DNA of 64,000 bases from Tenggerimyces sp963762635 (GCA_963762635.1 CAVXLQ010000023.1:248001-312000); one strand, 5' to 3'. Shown: positions 8,814 to 19,584, counted from the first letter of the stretch. A program made the numbers and translations. Notes: generated by a model not told the origin, from the letters alone.

Positions 8814-9389
8814 ATGGGGAACCGAGAAGACTTGCTCGAGGGCGCCAAGCGGGTGCTCGCGGAGAAGGGGTACGCCCGGGTCACCGCGCGCGACATCGCG
8901 ACCGCGGCGGGGACCAGCCTCGCGGCGATCGGGTACCACTTCGGTTCGAAGGACGCCCTGCTCAACGCGGCCCTCGTCGAGCAGAACGGCGCCCAGCTGG
9001 GCGATCACCTCGAGGCCGGGCTCAGCGAGCCGGGGCCGGACGCGCCGCTCCTGCGGCGGTTCGAGTCGATGTGGGCGCACGTCCTGGCGGCGTTTCCCGG
9101 CCAGCGCGACCTGCTGGCCACCAGCCTGGAGAACCTCGCGCAGGTCGCGCGCGTGGACCAGGTCCGGGCGGTGATGGTGACCGCGTACGACGGCGCGTCC
9201 GCCGAGATCGCCAGGCTGATGAGGGTGTATCAGCCGTCCCTGTCGGAGCAGGACGCGGCGGCCGTGGGGCGGCTTTGCTACGTGCTGATGACCGGGCTGA
9301 TCGCGCAGTGGTTCACCGACCCGGACACGTGCCCCACGGCGGCCGAGCTGGCGCGGGCCGTGGGGACTGTCGCCTCAGTTTCCGCGTAG
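8814..9389 (+). CDS. TetR-family regulator
   Basis: Encodes 191 residues. The N-terminal HTH (AKRVLAEKGYARVTARDIAT, then GTSLAAIGYHFGSKDALLNAAL) is canonical for TetR; the C-terminal ligand domain is not assignable. The ATG at 8814 is preferred to 8784 because the earlier one would place the operator inside the gene. It is divergent from the flavin monooxygenase and is probably its local repressor. Its 3' end overlaps the convergent response-regulator gene by 15 nt. Confidence 0.88.
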   Translation: MGNREDLLEGAKRVLAEKGYARVTARDIATAAGTSLAAIGYHFGSKDALLNAALVEQNGAQLGDHLEAGLSEPGPDAPLLRRFESMWAHVLAAFPGQRDLLATSLENLAQVARVDQVRAVMVTAYDGASAEIARLMRVYQPSLSEQDAAAVGRLCYVLMTGLIAQWFTDPDTCPTAAELARAVGTVASVSA

Positions 9390-10016
9390 GTACGTGAGGA
9401 CGGCCATCACCCGGCGGTGGTCGGAGTCGGACGGAGCCAGGCCGAGCTTGGCGAAGATGTTGCTCACGTGCTTCTCGACCGCGCCTTCGGAGACGACGAG
9501 GCGTTGCGAGATCCCGGTGTTCGTACGTCCCTCCGCCATCAGCCCGAGCACCTCGCGCTCGCGCGGGGTGAGGCGGGCGAGCGGGTCGCGGCGAGCGACG
9601 AGCAGCTGCGAGACGACCTCCGGGTCGAGCACCGTACCTCCGCCGGCGACCCGGTGGAGGCCGTCCATGAACTCGTCGACGTCGACCACGCGGTCCTTCA
9701 GCAGATAGCCCACCGCGCCACCCCGGTCGGCGAGCAGGTCTGCGGCGTACGACTCCTCGACGTACTGCGAGAGCACCAGGATCGGTGCCCCGGGAACGCG
9801 TTTGCGGGCCTCGATCGCGGCCCGCAAACCCTCGTCGGTGTGGCTCGGTGGCATCCGTACGTCGACGATGGAGATGTCCGGCCGGTGCTCCTCGATCGCC
9901 TCGACGAGCGCGTCCCCGTCGCCGACCGCGGCGACCACCGAGTGGTCGTGCTCCTCGACCAACCTGACCAGACCTTCTCGGAGCAGTACCGAATCCTCGG
10001 CGATCACGACCCGCAT
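9375..10016 (-). CDS. NarL/LuxR-type response regulator
   Basis: Encodes 213 residues. The receiver domain has the acidic pocket (AED at 6-8), phospho-acceptor Asp52 (SIVDVRMPP) and the conserved Lys (LLKDRV). The C terminus carries a LuxR HTH (LTPREREVLGLMAEGRTNTG, EKHVSNIFAKLGL). It is the partner of the histidine kinase at 10598-11890, which lies upstream on the same strand. The two genes are separated by 581 nt, nearly all of it a 71-bp tandem array, so coupling of expression is not obvious. ATG start. Confidence 0.9.
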   Translation of the reverse strand: MRVVIAEDSVLLREGLVRLVEEHDHSVVAAVGDGDALVEAIEEHRPDISIVDVRMPPSHTDEGLRAAIEARKRVPGAPILVLSQYVEESYAADLLADRGGAVGYLLKDRVVDVDEFMDGLHRVAGGGTVLDPEVVSQLLVARRDPLARLTPREREVLGLMAEGRTNTGISQRLVVSEGAVEKHVSNIFAKLGLAPSDSDHRRVMAVLTYLRGN

Positions 10017-10030
10017 GGGGTCGAGGGTGT

Positions 10031-10622
10031 CACATCGGGCAGGGAATCTCTGCCCGGCGGCACAGTGTTGGGCCGCCCGAGGGGCTCAGGTGACGTGAGG
10101 TCACATCGGGCAAGGGATCTCTGCCCGGCGGCACAGTGTTGGGCCGCCCGAGGGGCTCAGGTGACGTGAGGTCACATCGGGCAAGGGATCTCTGCCCGGC
10201 GGCACAGTGTTGGGCCGCCCGAGGGGCTCAGGTGACGTGAGGTCACATCGGGCAAGGGATCTCTGCCCGGCGGCACAGTGTTGGGCCGCCCGAGGGGCTC
10301 AGGTGACGTGAGGTCACATCGGGCAAGGGATCTCTGCCCGGCGGCACAGTGTTGGGCCGCCCGAGGGGCTCAGGTGACGTGAGGTCACATCGGGCAAGGG
10401 ATCTCTGCCCGGCGGCACAGTGTTGGGCCGCCCGAGGGGCTCAGGTGACGTGAGGTCACATCGGGCAAGGGATCTCTGCCCGGCGGCACAGTGTTGGGCC
10501 GCCCGAGGGGCTCAGGTGACGTGAGGTCACATCGGGCAAGGGATCTCTGCCCGGCGGCACAGTGTTGGGCCGCCCGAGGGGCTCAGGTGACGTGAGGTCA
10601 CATCGGGCAAGGGATCTCTGCC
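10031..10622. repeat. 71-bp tandem repeat array, eight full units plus a partial ninth
   Basis: Units start at 10031, 10102, 10173, 10244, 10315, 10386, 10457 and 10528, and a 24-nt partial starts at 10599. By eye, units 2-8 are identical; unit 1 has two substitutions. Each unit, read on the minus strand, contains codons for AEIPCPM and a stop, which is the end of the kinase gene. Each also carries hairpins: GGGCA..TGCCC, GTGAC..GTCAC, and GGCGGC..GCCGCC around ACAGTGTTGG. The unit length is not a multiple of three, and no unique spacers are present, so this is neither coding nor CRISPR. The array fills the gap between kinase and regulator genes. Confidence 0.95.
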
Positions 10623-11890
10623 GCGAGGATCGTTGGTCCACCCTCAGGACTTTCCACGTCGAGCTTGCCGCCGGTCGCGCGGACCCGGTCGACCAGACCG
10701 GCCAGCCCGTGTCCCTTGGCCGGGTGGGCGCCGCCGACGCCGTTGTCGGTGATGATCACGCGGACCGACTCGGTCGTACGGGAGACGTCGACTCGGCAGT
10801 GCGTGGCCTGGCTGTGCTTCGCCACGTTGGTCAGGGCCTCGGCGACGACGAAGTACGCCGCGTTCTCCACCGACTCGGGCAGCCGGCTGCCGCCGGGCAT
10901 CGCGACCTCGAGGTCGACCGTCACCGTGCTCCGCGCCGCCACCGCCGCCAGTGCCGCGGCCAGACCGCGGTCGGCGAGGATCGGCGGGGCGATGCCGCGG
11001 GAGAGGGCGCGCAGCTCGTCGAGGGTCTCGCGGGTCTGCGCGATGGCCTCGGCGATCAGCGGTTGCGCGGAGTCGGGGTCCTTCCGCAGCCGGCGCTGGG
11101 CGGTCGACAGGTCCATCGCGAGCCGGACGAGTCGTTGCTGCGGGCCGTCGTGGATGTCCCGTTCGAGCCGCCGCAGCGCCGACGCCTCGGCCGACACCGC
11201 CGCATCGCGGCTCTCGGCGAGGTCGGACACCTGCCCGTGCAGGACGGCGACGCGGTCGCTGGTCAGCATGAAGCGGGCCAGGCCGGACAGCATTCCCGAG
11301 CTGAACTTGACGATCGCGGGCAGCGTGGCCAGGAAGACCACGCCGATGATCGTGGTGAGGATCGCGTTGTCGACCTTGCCTGCGCCGAAGCCGATGAGCT
11401 CGGCGAGGCCCATGTCGTCGTCGCCATCCGGGATCGCCCAGTACCAGAGGAACGCCAGCGTGCCGCCGACGCCCGCGCACCACCAGGTGACGGTGAGGAC
11501 GAACGCGACGAGTGCGGGGACGAACGCGATGATGCCGTGTCCCCAGTCCGCCCAGCGCTGCGCCTGCGCGAGCATCCCGAACAGCTTCGAGAAGCCCTTG
11601 CGGTCGGCGAGCGAACGGTACTGCGGGCGCGGCGCCGGCCAGCCCTGCACGTTGGTCAGCCGGCCTCGGTCGACGTCGGCGAAGACGCGCGAGATGCCCA
11701 TCGTCCCGGCCAGAATCGGCAGGCCGAGCACGGTGACGAACGTGCCGATGCCGAGCAGGAACATGGGAAGCAGCACGACGAAGCGTGCGATCGCGATCGG
11801 GAACTCCGTGATCACGTAGAGGCTGCGGGCCCCGAGGCGGCGCAGAAGGCTCTGCGTCTGCGGGGGGACGGCGGGCGAGGCGCTGGTCAT
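10598..11890 (-). CDS. Two-component sensor histidine kinase (HisKA_3/NarX type)
   Basis: Encodes 430 residues. Residues 25-65 and 120-195 hold four or so membrane segments in a sensor-like region (ITEFPIAIARFVVLLPMFLL first). The dimerisation/phospho-acceptor motif is RDIHDGPQQRLVRLAMDL with His247. The HATPase region has AEALTNVAKHSQA and DNGVGG. It would autophosphorylate and pass phosphate to the regulator at 9375-10016. The last seven codons and the stop lie inside the tandem array. The ATG at 11890 (MTSASPAV) is chosen; upstream sequence in frame belongs to the antisense of the kinase gene at 11978. Confidence 0.88.
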   Translation of the reverse strand: MTSASPAVPPQTQSLLRRLGARSLYVITEFPIAIARFVVLLPMFLLGIGTFVTVLGLPILAGTMGISRVFADVDRGRLTNVQGWPAPRPQYRSLADRKGFSKLFGMLAQAQRWADWGHGIIAFVPALVAFVLTVTWWCAGVGGTLAFLWYWAIPDGDDDMGLAELIGFGAGKVDNAILTTIIGVVFLATLPAIVKFSSGMLSGLARFMLTSDRVAVLHGQVSDLAESRDAAVSAEASALRRLERDIHDGPQQRLVRLAMDLSTAQRRLRKDPDSAQPLIAEAIAQTRETLDELRALSRGIAPPILADRGLAAALAAVAARSTVTVDLEVAMPGGSRLPESVENAAYFVVAEALTNVAKHSQATHCRVDVSRTTESVRVIITDNGVGGAHPAKGHGLAGLVDRVRATGGKLDVESPEGGPTILAAEIPCPM

Positions 11891-11977
11891 GGCATTCACA
11901 GTATGGAGCCGCGAGGAGTCAGGGCATCCGGCGGACAGGCGTCGTGGGGGTGGGGTTTCCCCTACCATCTGGTGGCG

Positions 11978-12949
11978 ATGACTGCGCCCCTGACCTCGGA
12001 CGATGTGGCCGCCCACCTGCTCGCTCGCGGTGTGCTGTCCGCTCCGCCGACTTCGGTGTCGGTGCTGGCGGGTGGGGTGAGCGGTGCGACCTACCTCGTG
12101 ACGACCTCTGCCGAACGGCTGGTGGTGAAGCAGCCGCTGCCGTTCCTGTCGGTGGCCGACGAGTGGCCGGCCCGGATGGAACGAGCGGCGGTGGAAGCAG
12201 CCGCCTTGTCCTTGGTGGGCACGTTGACGCCGGCTGTCGCGCCGCGGTTGGTGGACTTCGATCCTTCGCGGTTCGTGCTGGTGATGACGGCCGCTCCCGC
12301 TTCGTGGGTGGAGTGGCGGGCTCAGCTGCTGGGCGGGACGGTGTCGGTGTGGGCCGGCGCCACGTTGGGCTCGACGCTGGGGCGCTGGCACTCGGCGACG
12401 GTCGCCTCGCTGCCCGCGGTGTTCACGTCGCTGGAGGGCTTCTTGGAGCTGCGCGGTGACCCGTACCACCGCACGGTCGCCGTCCGCCGCCCAGACCTCG
12501 CGCCGCTCGTGTTGGGTTGTCTGGATGAGCTGTTGTCGGCGCCGACCTGCTTCGTCCATGGGGACTTCTCGCCGAAGAACGTGCTGATCGGGCCGGACTC
12601 GTTGTGGACGTTGGACTTCGAGGTAGCGCATCGCGGGAACCCGGTCTTCGACGTGGCGTTCATGCTGCACCACCTGGTGATGAAGGCGATCCACCTGCCA
12701 GCGCTGACCCCGGCGTTGTCCGAGTGCGCGTTGGCGTTCTGGGGTGCGTACGCGGCGGCCGGCGGACTCGCCCTCGACGAGTCATCCGTTCTCCGCCACA
12801 CGGGAGCCCTCTTGCTGGCTCGCGTCCACGGCAAGTCCCCGACCGCCTACCTCACCCCCACCGAAGCCGACCAGGTCTCCGCGCTGGGCGAACGTGCTCT
12901 GCGCGGCGAGCTCACCTCGCTTCCTCAGCTCTGGGCGCCGAGTACGTAA
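11978..12949 (+). CDS. APH/choline-kinase-fold phosphotransferase, possible methylthioribose kinase
   Basis: Encodes 323 residues. A Gly-rich nucleotide loop (LAGGVSGATYLVTT), Lys in LVVKQPLP, Brenner motif HGDFSPKNVL near residue 192 and the metal-binding LDFEVAHRGNPVFD define the aminoglycoside phosphotransferase-like kinase fold. The stop is 10 nt before mtnA, so the pair is very likely co-transcribed. MtnA acts on methylthioribose-1-phosphate, so 5-methylthioribose kinase is a reasonable role. Classical MtnK is longer (about 400 residues), and the assignment rests on context. Start ATG 11978. Confidence 0.7.
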   Translation: MTAPLTSDDVAAHLLARGVLSAPPTSVSVLAGGVSGATYLVTTSAERLVVKQPLPFLSVADEWPARMERAAVEAAALSLVGTLTPAVAPRLVDFDPSRFVLVMTAAPASWVEWRAQLLGGTVSVWAGATLGSTLGRWHSATVASLPAVFTSLEGFLELRGDPYHRTVAVRRPDLAPLVLGCLDELLSAPTCFVHGDFSPKNVLIGPDSLWTLDFEVAHRGNPVFDVAFMLHHLVMKAIHLPALTPALSECALAFWGAYAAAGGLALDESSVLRHTGALLLARVHGKSPTAYLTPTEADQVSALGERALRGELTSLPQLWAPST

Positions 12950-12959
12950 CACTGCAAGG

Positions 12960-13906
<947 letters not shown>

Positions 13907-13910
<4 letters not shown>

Positions 13911-16900
13911 GACTCCGCGAGCCGCCGCGTGGTGATCGCCACCTGCGGCGCCGCCCCGCAGGCGACGAACAGCTCGTGCGCCTCCCGCAGCGACTCCCGC
14001 GAGTCCGACGCCTGCCCGCGTGCCCGCAGCGAGTCCGCCAACGCCGTCAACGCCCACGCGAGACCGAGGTGGTGCCCGGTCTCCCGATGAATCTGGCAGC
14101 CAGCGCGGGCATGGCCTTCCGCCGCGAGCGGTTCCCCAGTCGACAAGGAGATCCACGCCAACGCGACCTGCGCGTCGCCCTCACACACGCGATAGCTGCT
14201 CGCCTGCGCGAGCTCGAGCGTCATCCGGGCCTGACGTTCGGCGGCCGCGTGTTCGCCGCGGTCCGAGTGACCCGTCGTCTGACCGAGCAGAGCCTCGACG
14301 TACGCGTGGTGGTAGCGCCCGTCCTGGGTCGCCTCCACCGCCTCGGCGTAGTGGGTGGCTGCCGCGTCGAACCGCCCGAGCCGCTGCTCGATCCGAGCCA
14401 GAACCTTCAACGCCTGACCGAGATTCTCCGCCGCGCGGATCTGCGACGCGATCTCCAGGCTCCTGCTCACCGAGACCAAGGCCTCGTCGTACCGTCCGAT
14501 CGAGAACAACACGGCCGCGCGGGTCTTGAGGATGCCGCCCTCGGCTCGCTGGTTGTTCGTCGAGGTCGCGAGCTCAAGTGCCTGGTCGAGAATCTCCAAC
14601 GCCACAAGGGGTTCTCCGAGGGCGTGGGTGACGTCGGCGAAGACCTCCAGGCAGTCCGCCCCGTAGCGCTGGTCACTCTGCTGCATCGTCGCCGAGGCCT
14701 CCGCGAGGTGGTCGCGCGCTACGTGCAGCTGGCCGAGGAGCGACTCGACGACTCCGAGGTTCAGCAACTGCAAGCCGATGGCCGCGCCGGCCTGCCTTCT
14801 CATCGCGATGCACTCGGTCAGCAGCTCTCGCGCGACCGGCAGTTCGCCGAGCTGCATGTGCGCGAGCGCGAGGTTGTTGTAGGCGTTGGCGAGCTCCTCC
14901 GCATCGCCCGTGGTCCGGGCGAACTCCAAGGACCGCATGATGATCGGCATCCCCGACGGCGAGTCGAGCTTCGCCTTGATCACGCCGAGATTGGCGTACG
15001 CGCGGACCTGGAACACCGGGTCGTCGAGTCGGTCGGCGGCGATCACGCTGGCTTCGGCCAGCGCGAGCTCGTCGGCCGAGCTCGTCGTGCTGGCATAGAG
15101 CCGCAGCCGGTTGGCGAGTCGGCAGGCCCAGGCGTACGGACCTTGTTCGGCACAGTGCGCGACGGCCGCGAGCAGGACGTGCCGTTCGTTCTCGAGCCAG
15201 GCGATCGCGGAGTCCTCGTCGGCGTACATGACCGCCTGGACCTTCGGTGGCGGCAGCTGCGGCGCCTGATGCACGGGCACGAGCCGGGTCACGGCGCCGT
15301 CGCCGTGCGCGTAGTACCAGGCGAGGAGGCGGTCGAACGTCTCGGTCGCCTCCGACTCCTCCGACTTCAGCCGCGCACGAGCGAACTCGCGGAGCAGATC
15401 GTGGAAGCGGTACCGCTGCGGTGCGTGCTGTTCGAGCAGGTGCGCGGCCACCAGGCGGCGGAGCTGACCGCGTGCGTCCACCGGCGAGACGGAGGCCAAG
15501 GCGGCCGCCGTCTCCACGGTGAAGTCCGGCCCGGGGATCACACCGAGCTGCCGGAACAACCGTTGCTCGGCCTCGCCGAGGCGTTGGTAGGACAGCTCGA
15601 ACGCCCGCTGGACCGCGTCGTCGCCGTCCAGCCTCAGCGCGGCGAGCGGCTCGGAACGCAGCTCGACGAGGTAGTCGGCGATCGCGCGGTGTGGGTCGTC
15701 GACAAGCTGCGCGGCCGCGATCCTCAACGCCAGTGGGAGAAACGCGCAGGCGGCGGCGAGGTCGGGCAGCAGCTCGCGTTCCCGCGGACGGATCCGTCCG
15801 AGCAGAGAGTCGAGCAGCGCGGTCGCCTCGTCCGGCTTCAACGTGTCGAGCAGGATCCGTCGGGCGCCGTCCCTGGCGACGAGTCCGGACAGCCGATCCC
15901 GGCTCGTCACCAGGCAGAGGCTCCGCGAGCTGGCGGGCAGCAGCGGGCGGACCTGTTCGGCGTCGATCGCGTTGTCGAGCAGCACCAGCACGCGCTTGCC
16001 CGCGATCGCCGAACGGTAGAGCGCTGTCGCCTCGGTGACCTCGACGGCCACCGCGCGGGAGTCGACGCCGAGCCCGCGGAGCAGCTGGGCGAGCGCCTCG
16101 CGTGGAGTCAGCGCGGGCGCCGGCGCGTACCCGCGCAGATCCACGTGCAGCTGGCCGTCGGGGAAGTGGTCGCGGACGCGGTGGCTCCAGTGCACGGCGA
16201 GGCTGGTCTTGCCCACGCCGGCAGTGCCCGCGATGACGGCGAGCGCGGAGGACTGCGCGGTGGGTTCGGCGCTGGGGAGCAGCTCGTCGAGGGCGAGCAG
16301 GTCGTCCGTACGCCCGGTGAAGGCCGCGACCGCGGGCGGCAGCTCGGCCGGCGCGACGGCGCCGTGCGACTCCGTGCGGGTCTCGACCGTCGCGGTCAGG
16401 AGGAGCCTGGGGTCGGCCTGGAGGATCGCCTGTTCGAGGTGGGTGAGCTCGCCGGTGGGCTTGCCGCCGTACTCGCTTGCGAGACGGTCCCGGTACGTCC
16501 GTGCGGCCGACAACGCGCGATCGGTCTGGCCGGCGCGGTGGGACGCGAGCATGTGCAGGCGGACCAGACGCTCGCGGGTGGGATGCGACTCGACGAGGTC
16601 GGTCAGCTCGCCCAGCAGCCTGGTGTGGCGGCCGAGGCGCAGCTCGGCCTCGATGCGGTCCTCGGTCGCGCCGAGCCTCGCCTCCTCCAGTCCGTGGGTG
16701 AGGCGATCGCGCAGCAGCTCGTCGGTGAGGGCGCCGCCGAGGGCCGGGCCGTGCCAGAGGTCGAGCGCTTGGGTCAGCAGGTCGGCGATCTCGGCGTCGT
16801 CGGTGGTCTTCCGCGCCTCGCGGACGAGCCTCCGGAACCGGAAGGCATCGACGGCTTCGGGGTCGACGTCGAGGAGGTAGCCATCGCCTGAGCCCGGCAC

Positions 16901-17134
16901 CGTGGCGATTCCGCGGAGGGCGCCGCGGAGCCCGGAGATGCGTACCTGGACCGAGGATCGGGCCGTACGCGGGGGACCATCCGGCCACATCAGATCGACG
17001 AACCGCGTGAGCGGCACGATCCGCCCGACCTCCAAGGCCAGAACGGCGAACGCGAGCCGCTGTTGACGGGGGCCCAGGTCGACCACACGGTCGCCGTCCC
17101 GCGCCTCGACCGGCCCAAGCAGTCGGATGTCCAA
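13907..17134 (-). CDS. AfsR/SARP-family regulator (wHTH-BTAD-NB-ARC-TPR)
   Basis: Encodes about 1075 residues. Order: winged helix (LGPVEARDGDRVVDLGPRQQ) and BTAD to about 250; NB-ARC ATPase from about 280 with Walker A GTAGVGKTSLA and VLVLLDNAID; a winged-helix region (YRFHDLLREFAR); then TPR repeats to the end. This is the standard AfsR layout, a cytoplasmic activator, often of secondary metabolism or morphological genes; no adjacent target is evident. The start is uncertain: a TTG at 17134 (LDIRLLGPVE) is the best fit to the domain edge. Confidence 0.87.
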
Positions 17135-17202
17135 GGTTCTGCCGAGATCCCCCAAGTGTCCGGATCTCGACTCTAGCGCCAGGCGTGCTTTATTGCTGTG
17201 CG

Positions 17203-18174
17203 CTAGCCGGCGCGGAGGAGCTCGCGGCCGAGAGGGGTGAGCGTGTGTCGGACGGATTGGCCGAGGCGGTTCGTCGCCACCAGGCCGGCGCTGCGAAGGA
17301 CGGAGGTGTGTTGGCTGATGGCGGCGGACGAGACGTTCAGGCGGACGGCCAGGCGGCCGGTGGACGTCGGCACGGTCAGCAGCTCGAGGAGGCGGGCGCG
17401 CGTTCCGCCCAGCAGCTTGCCCAGCCGTTCCTCCGACTGCCGCGGCGACGGGACCGCGTCGTCGGCGGCCGCGGGGTAGACGAGAACGGGTGAGCGATGG
17501 GCGTCGATGAGCGTCACCGGGCCGCCCCAGCAGAAGTACGCCGGCTGCAGCACGAGCCCTCGGCCGGCCAGGTCGATGTCGTGGTCGAACGGGTAGTCCG
17601 TCTCCAGCACCGGCGGCCGCCAGCGGATCGACGGATGCAGAGACGACAGCACCGCGCCGACGCCGGAGTCCATCAGCTGGGTGGCCCGGAGCGCCCGGTC
17701 CGCCTCGACGGCCTGGTGGAGCTGCGGCCAGCGCGGCGCGATGGCGCGGTCGTAGTACTGCCGCAGCACCTCGACTGTCCCTCGGGCGGAGCCGCGCGCG
17801 TACAGCCCGTTCGCCCAGGTCGGCACCCGCTGCCGGCGGAACGTGCGGGCCAGGTCCTCGCGGAGCGCGCCCTTTCCGTACCCGAGCATCGCCTCCAGGT
17901 GCGCCTGCAACGCGGGGTCCTGGAGCTGCGGGGTGAGGAAGTCGGGGAAGTTCGATCCCGGCGGTGCCAGCATCGCCGCCGCCCGGATCGTGCGGGCGTA
18001 CTCGCGGTCGTCGATGCCGGCGCGCACCACGTCCTGCCGCCAGTCGGAGAACCGGAACGGCAGCCCGGGCGACTGCAGGCTGTTGATCGAGAGCGCGAGC
18101 TCCCACGACGGGTGGGCATGCCGGGCCACGCTGACCCGACTGACGTCCTCGAAGCTGAACCTGATGCGCAACAT
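17203..18174 (-). CDS. ArsR-like winged-helix regulator with DUF5937-type N-terminal region
   Basis: Encodes 323 residues. The last 80 residues form an ArsR/SmtB winged helix (LLTVPTSTGRLAVRLNVSSA, AISQHTSVLRSAGLV, then RLGQSVRHTLTPLG). The N-terminal 220 residues (LRIRFSFEDVSRVSVARHAH) recur in actinobacterial ArsR-like proteins and have no known ligand. No metal-binding cysteine motif is visible, so metal sensing is unlikely. ATG start at 18174. The HxlR gene lies upstream on the same strand, with a hairpin between them. Confidence 0.78.
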   Translation of the reverse strand: MLRIRFSFEDVSRVSVARHAHPSWELALSINSLQSPGLPFRFSDWRQDVVRAGIDDREYARTIRAAAMLAPPGSNFPDFLTPQLQDPALQAHLEAMLGYGKGALREDLARTFRRQRVPTWANGLYARGSARGTVEVLRQYYDRAIAPRWPQLHQAVEADRALRATQLMDSGVGAVLSSLHPSIRWRPPVLETDYPFDHDIDLAGRGLVLQPAYFCWGGPVTLIDAHRSPVLVYPAAADDAVPSPRQSEERLGKLLGGTRARLLELLTVPTSTGRLAVRLNVSSAAISQHTSVLRSAGLVATNRLGQSVRHTLTPLGRELLRAG

Positions 18175-18179
18175 CGCGT

Positions 18180-18219
18180 CCCCTGCGGCTGCCTGGCTGG
18201 TTCGCCCAGCCTGCAGGGG
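18180..18219 (-). terminator. Two-stem hairpin downstream of HxlR gene
   Basis: CCCCTGC (18180-18186) pairs with GCAGGGG (18213-18219), and inside it GGCTGG (18195-18200) pairs with CCAGCC (18206-18211). It lies between the HxlR stop and the ArsR-like gene on the minus strand. There is no T-run. Confidence 0.5.
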
Positions 18220-18235
18220 GTCGCCTACAGCCCGC

Positions 18236-18646
18236 TTACAGCCGACTTATGGCGCGCTCGTCGTACTCCTCGCGAGCCTTGTCGATCTCGTCGGCGTGGT
18301 CGTACGACCAGGACATCAACGTGCACACCGTCGCCAGCAGCGTCTGGCCCAGCTCAGTGAGCGCGTAGTCGACCCGCGGCGGGACGACGGGGTAGACCGT
18401 CCGGCTGACGATGCCGTCCCGCTCCAGCCCGCGCAGCGTCGCGGTGAGCATCCGCTGGCTGATGCCGGGGATGTCGCGGCGCAGCTCCATGAACCGCACG
18501 GTCTCGCGGCCGAGGCTGTGGATCACCGACAACGACCACTTGTCGCCGATGCGGTCCAGGATCTCCCGCGCCTTGCAGGCGCGGCCGTGCTGGTCGGGGT
18601 CGGCCAGGAGCTGGGCGAGGTTCGGGGGCCGGTCGTTCAGGGCCAT
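18236..18646 (-). CDS. HxlR-family regulator
   Basis: Encodes 136 residues. The HxlR winged helix is seen in CKAREILDRIGDKWSLSVIH, then RFMELRRDIPGISQRMLTAT and LRGLERDGIVSRTVYPVVPP. The Cys24 before the helix is often redox- or aldehyde-sensing in this family. It is divergent from the LUD-domain gene, with palindromic sites between them, so it probably represses itself and that gene. ATG start. Confidence 0.88.
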   Translation of the reverse strand: MALNDRPPNLAQLLADPDQHGRACKAREILDRIGDKWSLSVIHSLGRETVRFMELRRDIPGISQRMLTATLRGLERDGIVSRTVYPVVPPRVDYALTELGQTLLATVCTLMSWSYDHADEIDKAREEYDERAISRL

Positions 18647-18647
18647 G

Positions 18648-18665
18648 GGTTATCTCCAGGTAACC
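18648..18665. promoter_or_regulatory. Candidate HxlR operator
   Basis: GGTTATCTCCAGGTAACC has arms GGTTA/TAACC directly before the HxlR start codon. Further GTTAC-type half sites occur at about 18703 and 18724 toward the LUD gene. Confidence 0.5.
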
Positions 18666-18764
18666 GAGGCAGGAAAAAGTGCCGTCTTTCGCGTCTGTCC
18701 ATAGTTACGCATCATGAGGTTAGTTACTAGTAGGAACCGCCCAGTGAGAAGGGGATCACATCTC

Positions 18765-19400
18765 ATGACCGTCGCGTCACTGACCTTGGACGAGACGTTC
18801 GCCCGGCCCGCTCAGGAGGAGCAGCTCCTCCGGGCGGCGGAGGCGTTGAAGGCACACGACTTCTCCCCGCACCTCGTCGACACCGTCGCCGACGCGCGCA
18901 TCCTGTTGAACGGCCTGCTCCCCAAGGACAAGGAGATCTTCACCGCGAACAGCGAGACCCTGCGGGTCTCGGGGATCGCCGCCGACATCGACGAGTCGGG
19001 CACGTTCCGTTCGGTCCGTTCGAAGCTGGTCGGCCTGGAGGGCGACATCCGCGCTCAGATCACCGCCGGCGCGGCGCCGGACGTGGTGGTCGGGAGCGTG
19101 CACGCCGTGACCGAGGACGGCCTGATGGTCGCCGCTTCGGCGAGCGGCAGCCAGTTCGCGCCGTACGCGGCGGGGGCGGAGAAGGCGTTCTGGGTCGTCG
19201 GAGCGCAGAAGATCGTGCCGGACCTCGAGTCCGCCCTGCGGCGGGTCCGTACGTACAGCCTGCCGAGGGAGCACGACCGGATCTGGGCGGCGACCGAGGG
19301 CAAGTTCAGCTCGTTCATCGGCAAGATCCTGATCATGGAGCGCGAGTTCCTCCCGGACCGTTCGACGGTGATCCTCGTTCGGGAGGAGATCGGCTTCTGA
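18765..19400 (+). CDS. LUD-domain protein (LutC/YkgG-like)
   Basis: Encodes 211 residues. The sequence fits the LUD fold: LLPKDKEIFTANSETLRVSG, TAGAAPDVVVGSVHAVTEDG and a late glycine/serine-rich stretch (LMVAASASGSQFAPYA). LutC proteins take part in lactate oxidation, but no lutA or lutB iron-sulfur partner is nearby, so the role here is open. The ATG at 18765 has AAGGGGA upstream; an earlier ATG at 18714 falls in the regulatory region. It is divergent from HxlR and ends in a field of palindromes. Confidence 0.78.
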   Translation: MTVASLTLDETFARPAQEEQLLRAAEALKAHDFSPHLVDTVADARILLNGLLPKDKEIFTANSETLRVSGIAADIDESGTFRSVRSKLVGLEGDIRAQITAGAAPDVVVGSVHAVTEDGLMVAASASGSQFAPYAAGAEKAFWVVGAQKIVPDLESALRRVRTYSLPREHDRIWAATEGKFSSFIGKILIMEREFLPDRSTVILVREEIGF

Positions 19401-19500
19401 GGCACGAAAGAAGCGCTTCATCGTGTCGAACGATCCGACGTCGACCTGGGCTCACCGAGCTGGTGTTCCACGGCCGCTGGTCCTCACCCCGGCCGGGCCC

Positions 19501-19554
19501 GCGAGTTGTACCAGGGATCTCGGCCTAGAAGCCGACATCCCTGGAACAACTCGC
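19501..19554. repeat. GTTGTTGGA-family palindrome, copy 3 (CCAGGGAT subtype)
   Basis: Arms 19501-19524 (GCGAGTTGTACCAGGGATCT then CGGC) and 19531-19554 are complementary with two mismatches around CTAGAA. It is in the convergent gap between the LUD gene and pepC. Confidence 0.85.
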
Positions 19555-19584
19555 ACGCGGGCGTGGGGGTGGATGGTGGCGCGG

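Noticed and set aside
10031..10622. CRISPR array
   Set aside because: The 71-bp units are contiguous and identical with no unique spacers, and no cas genes are present.
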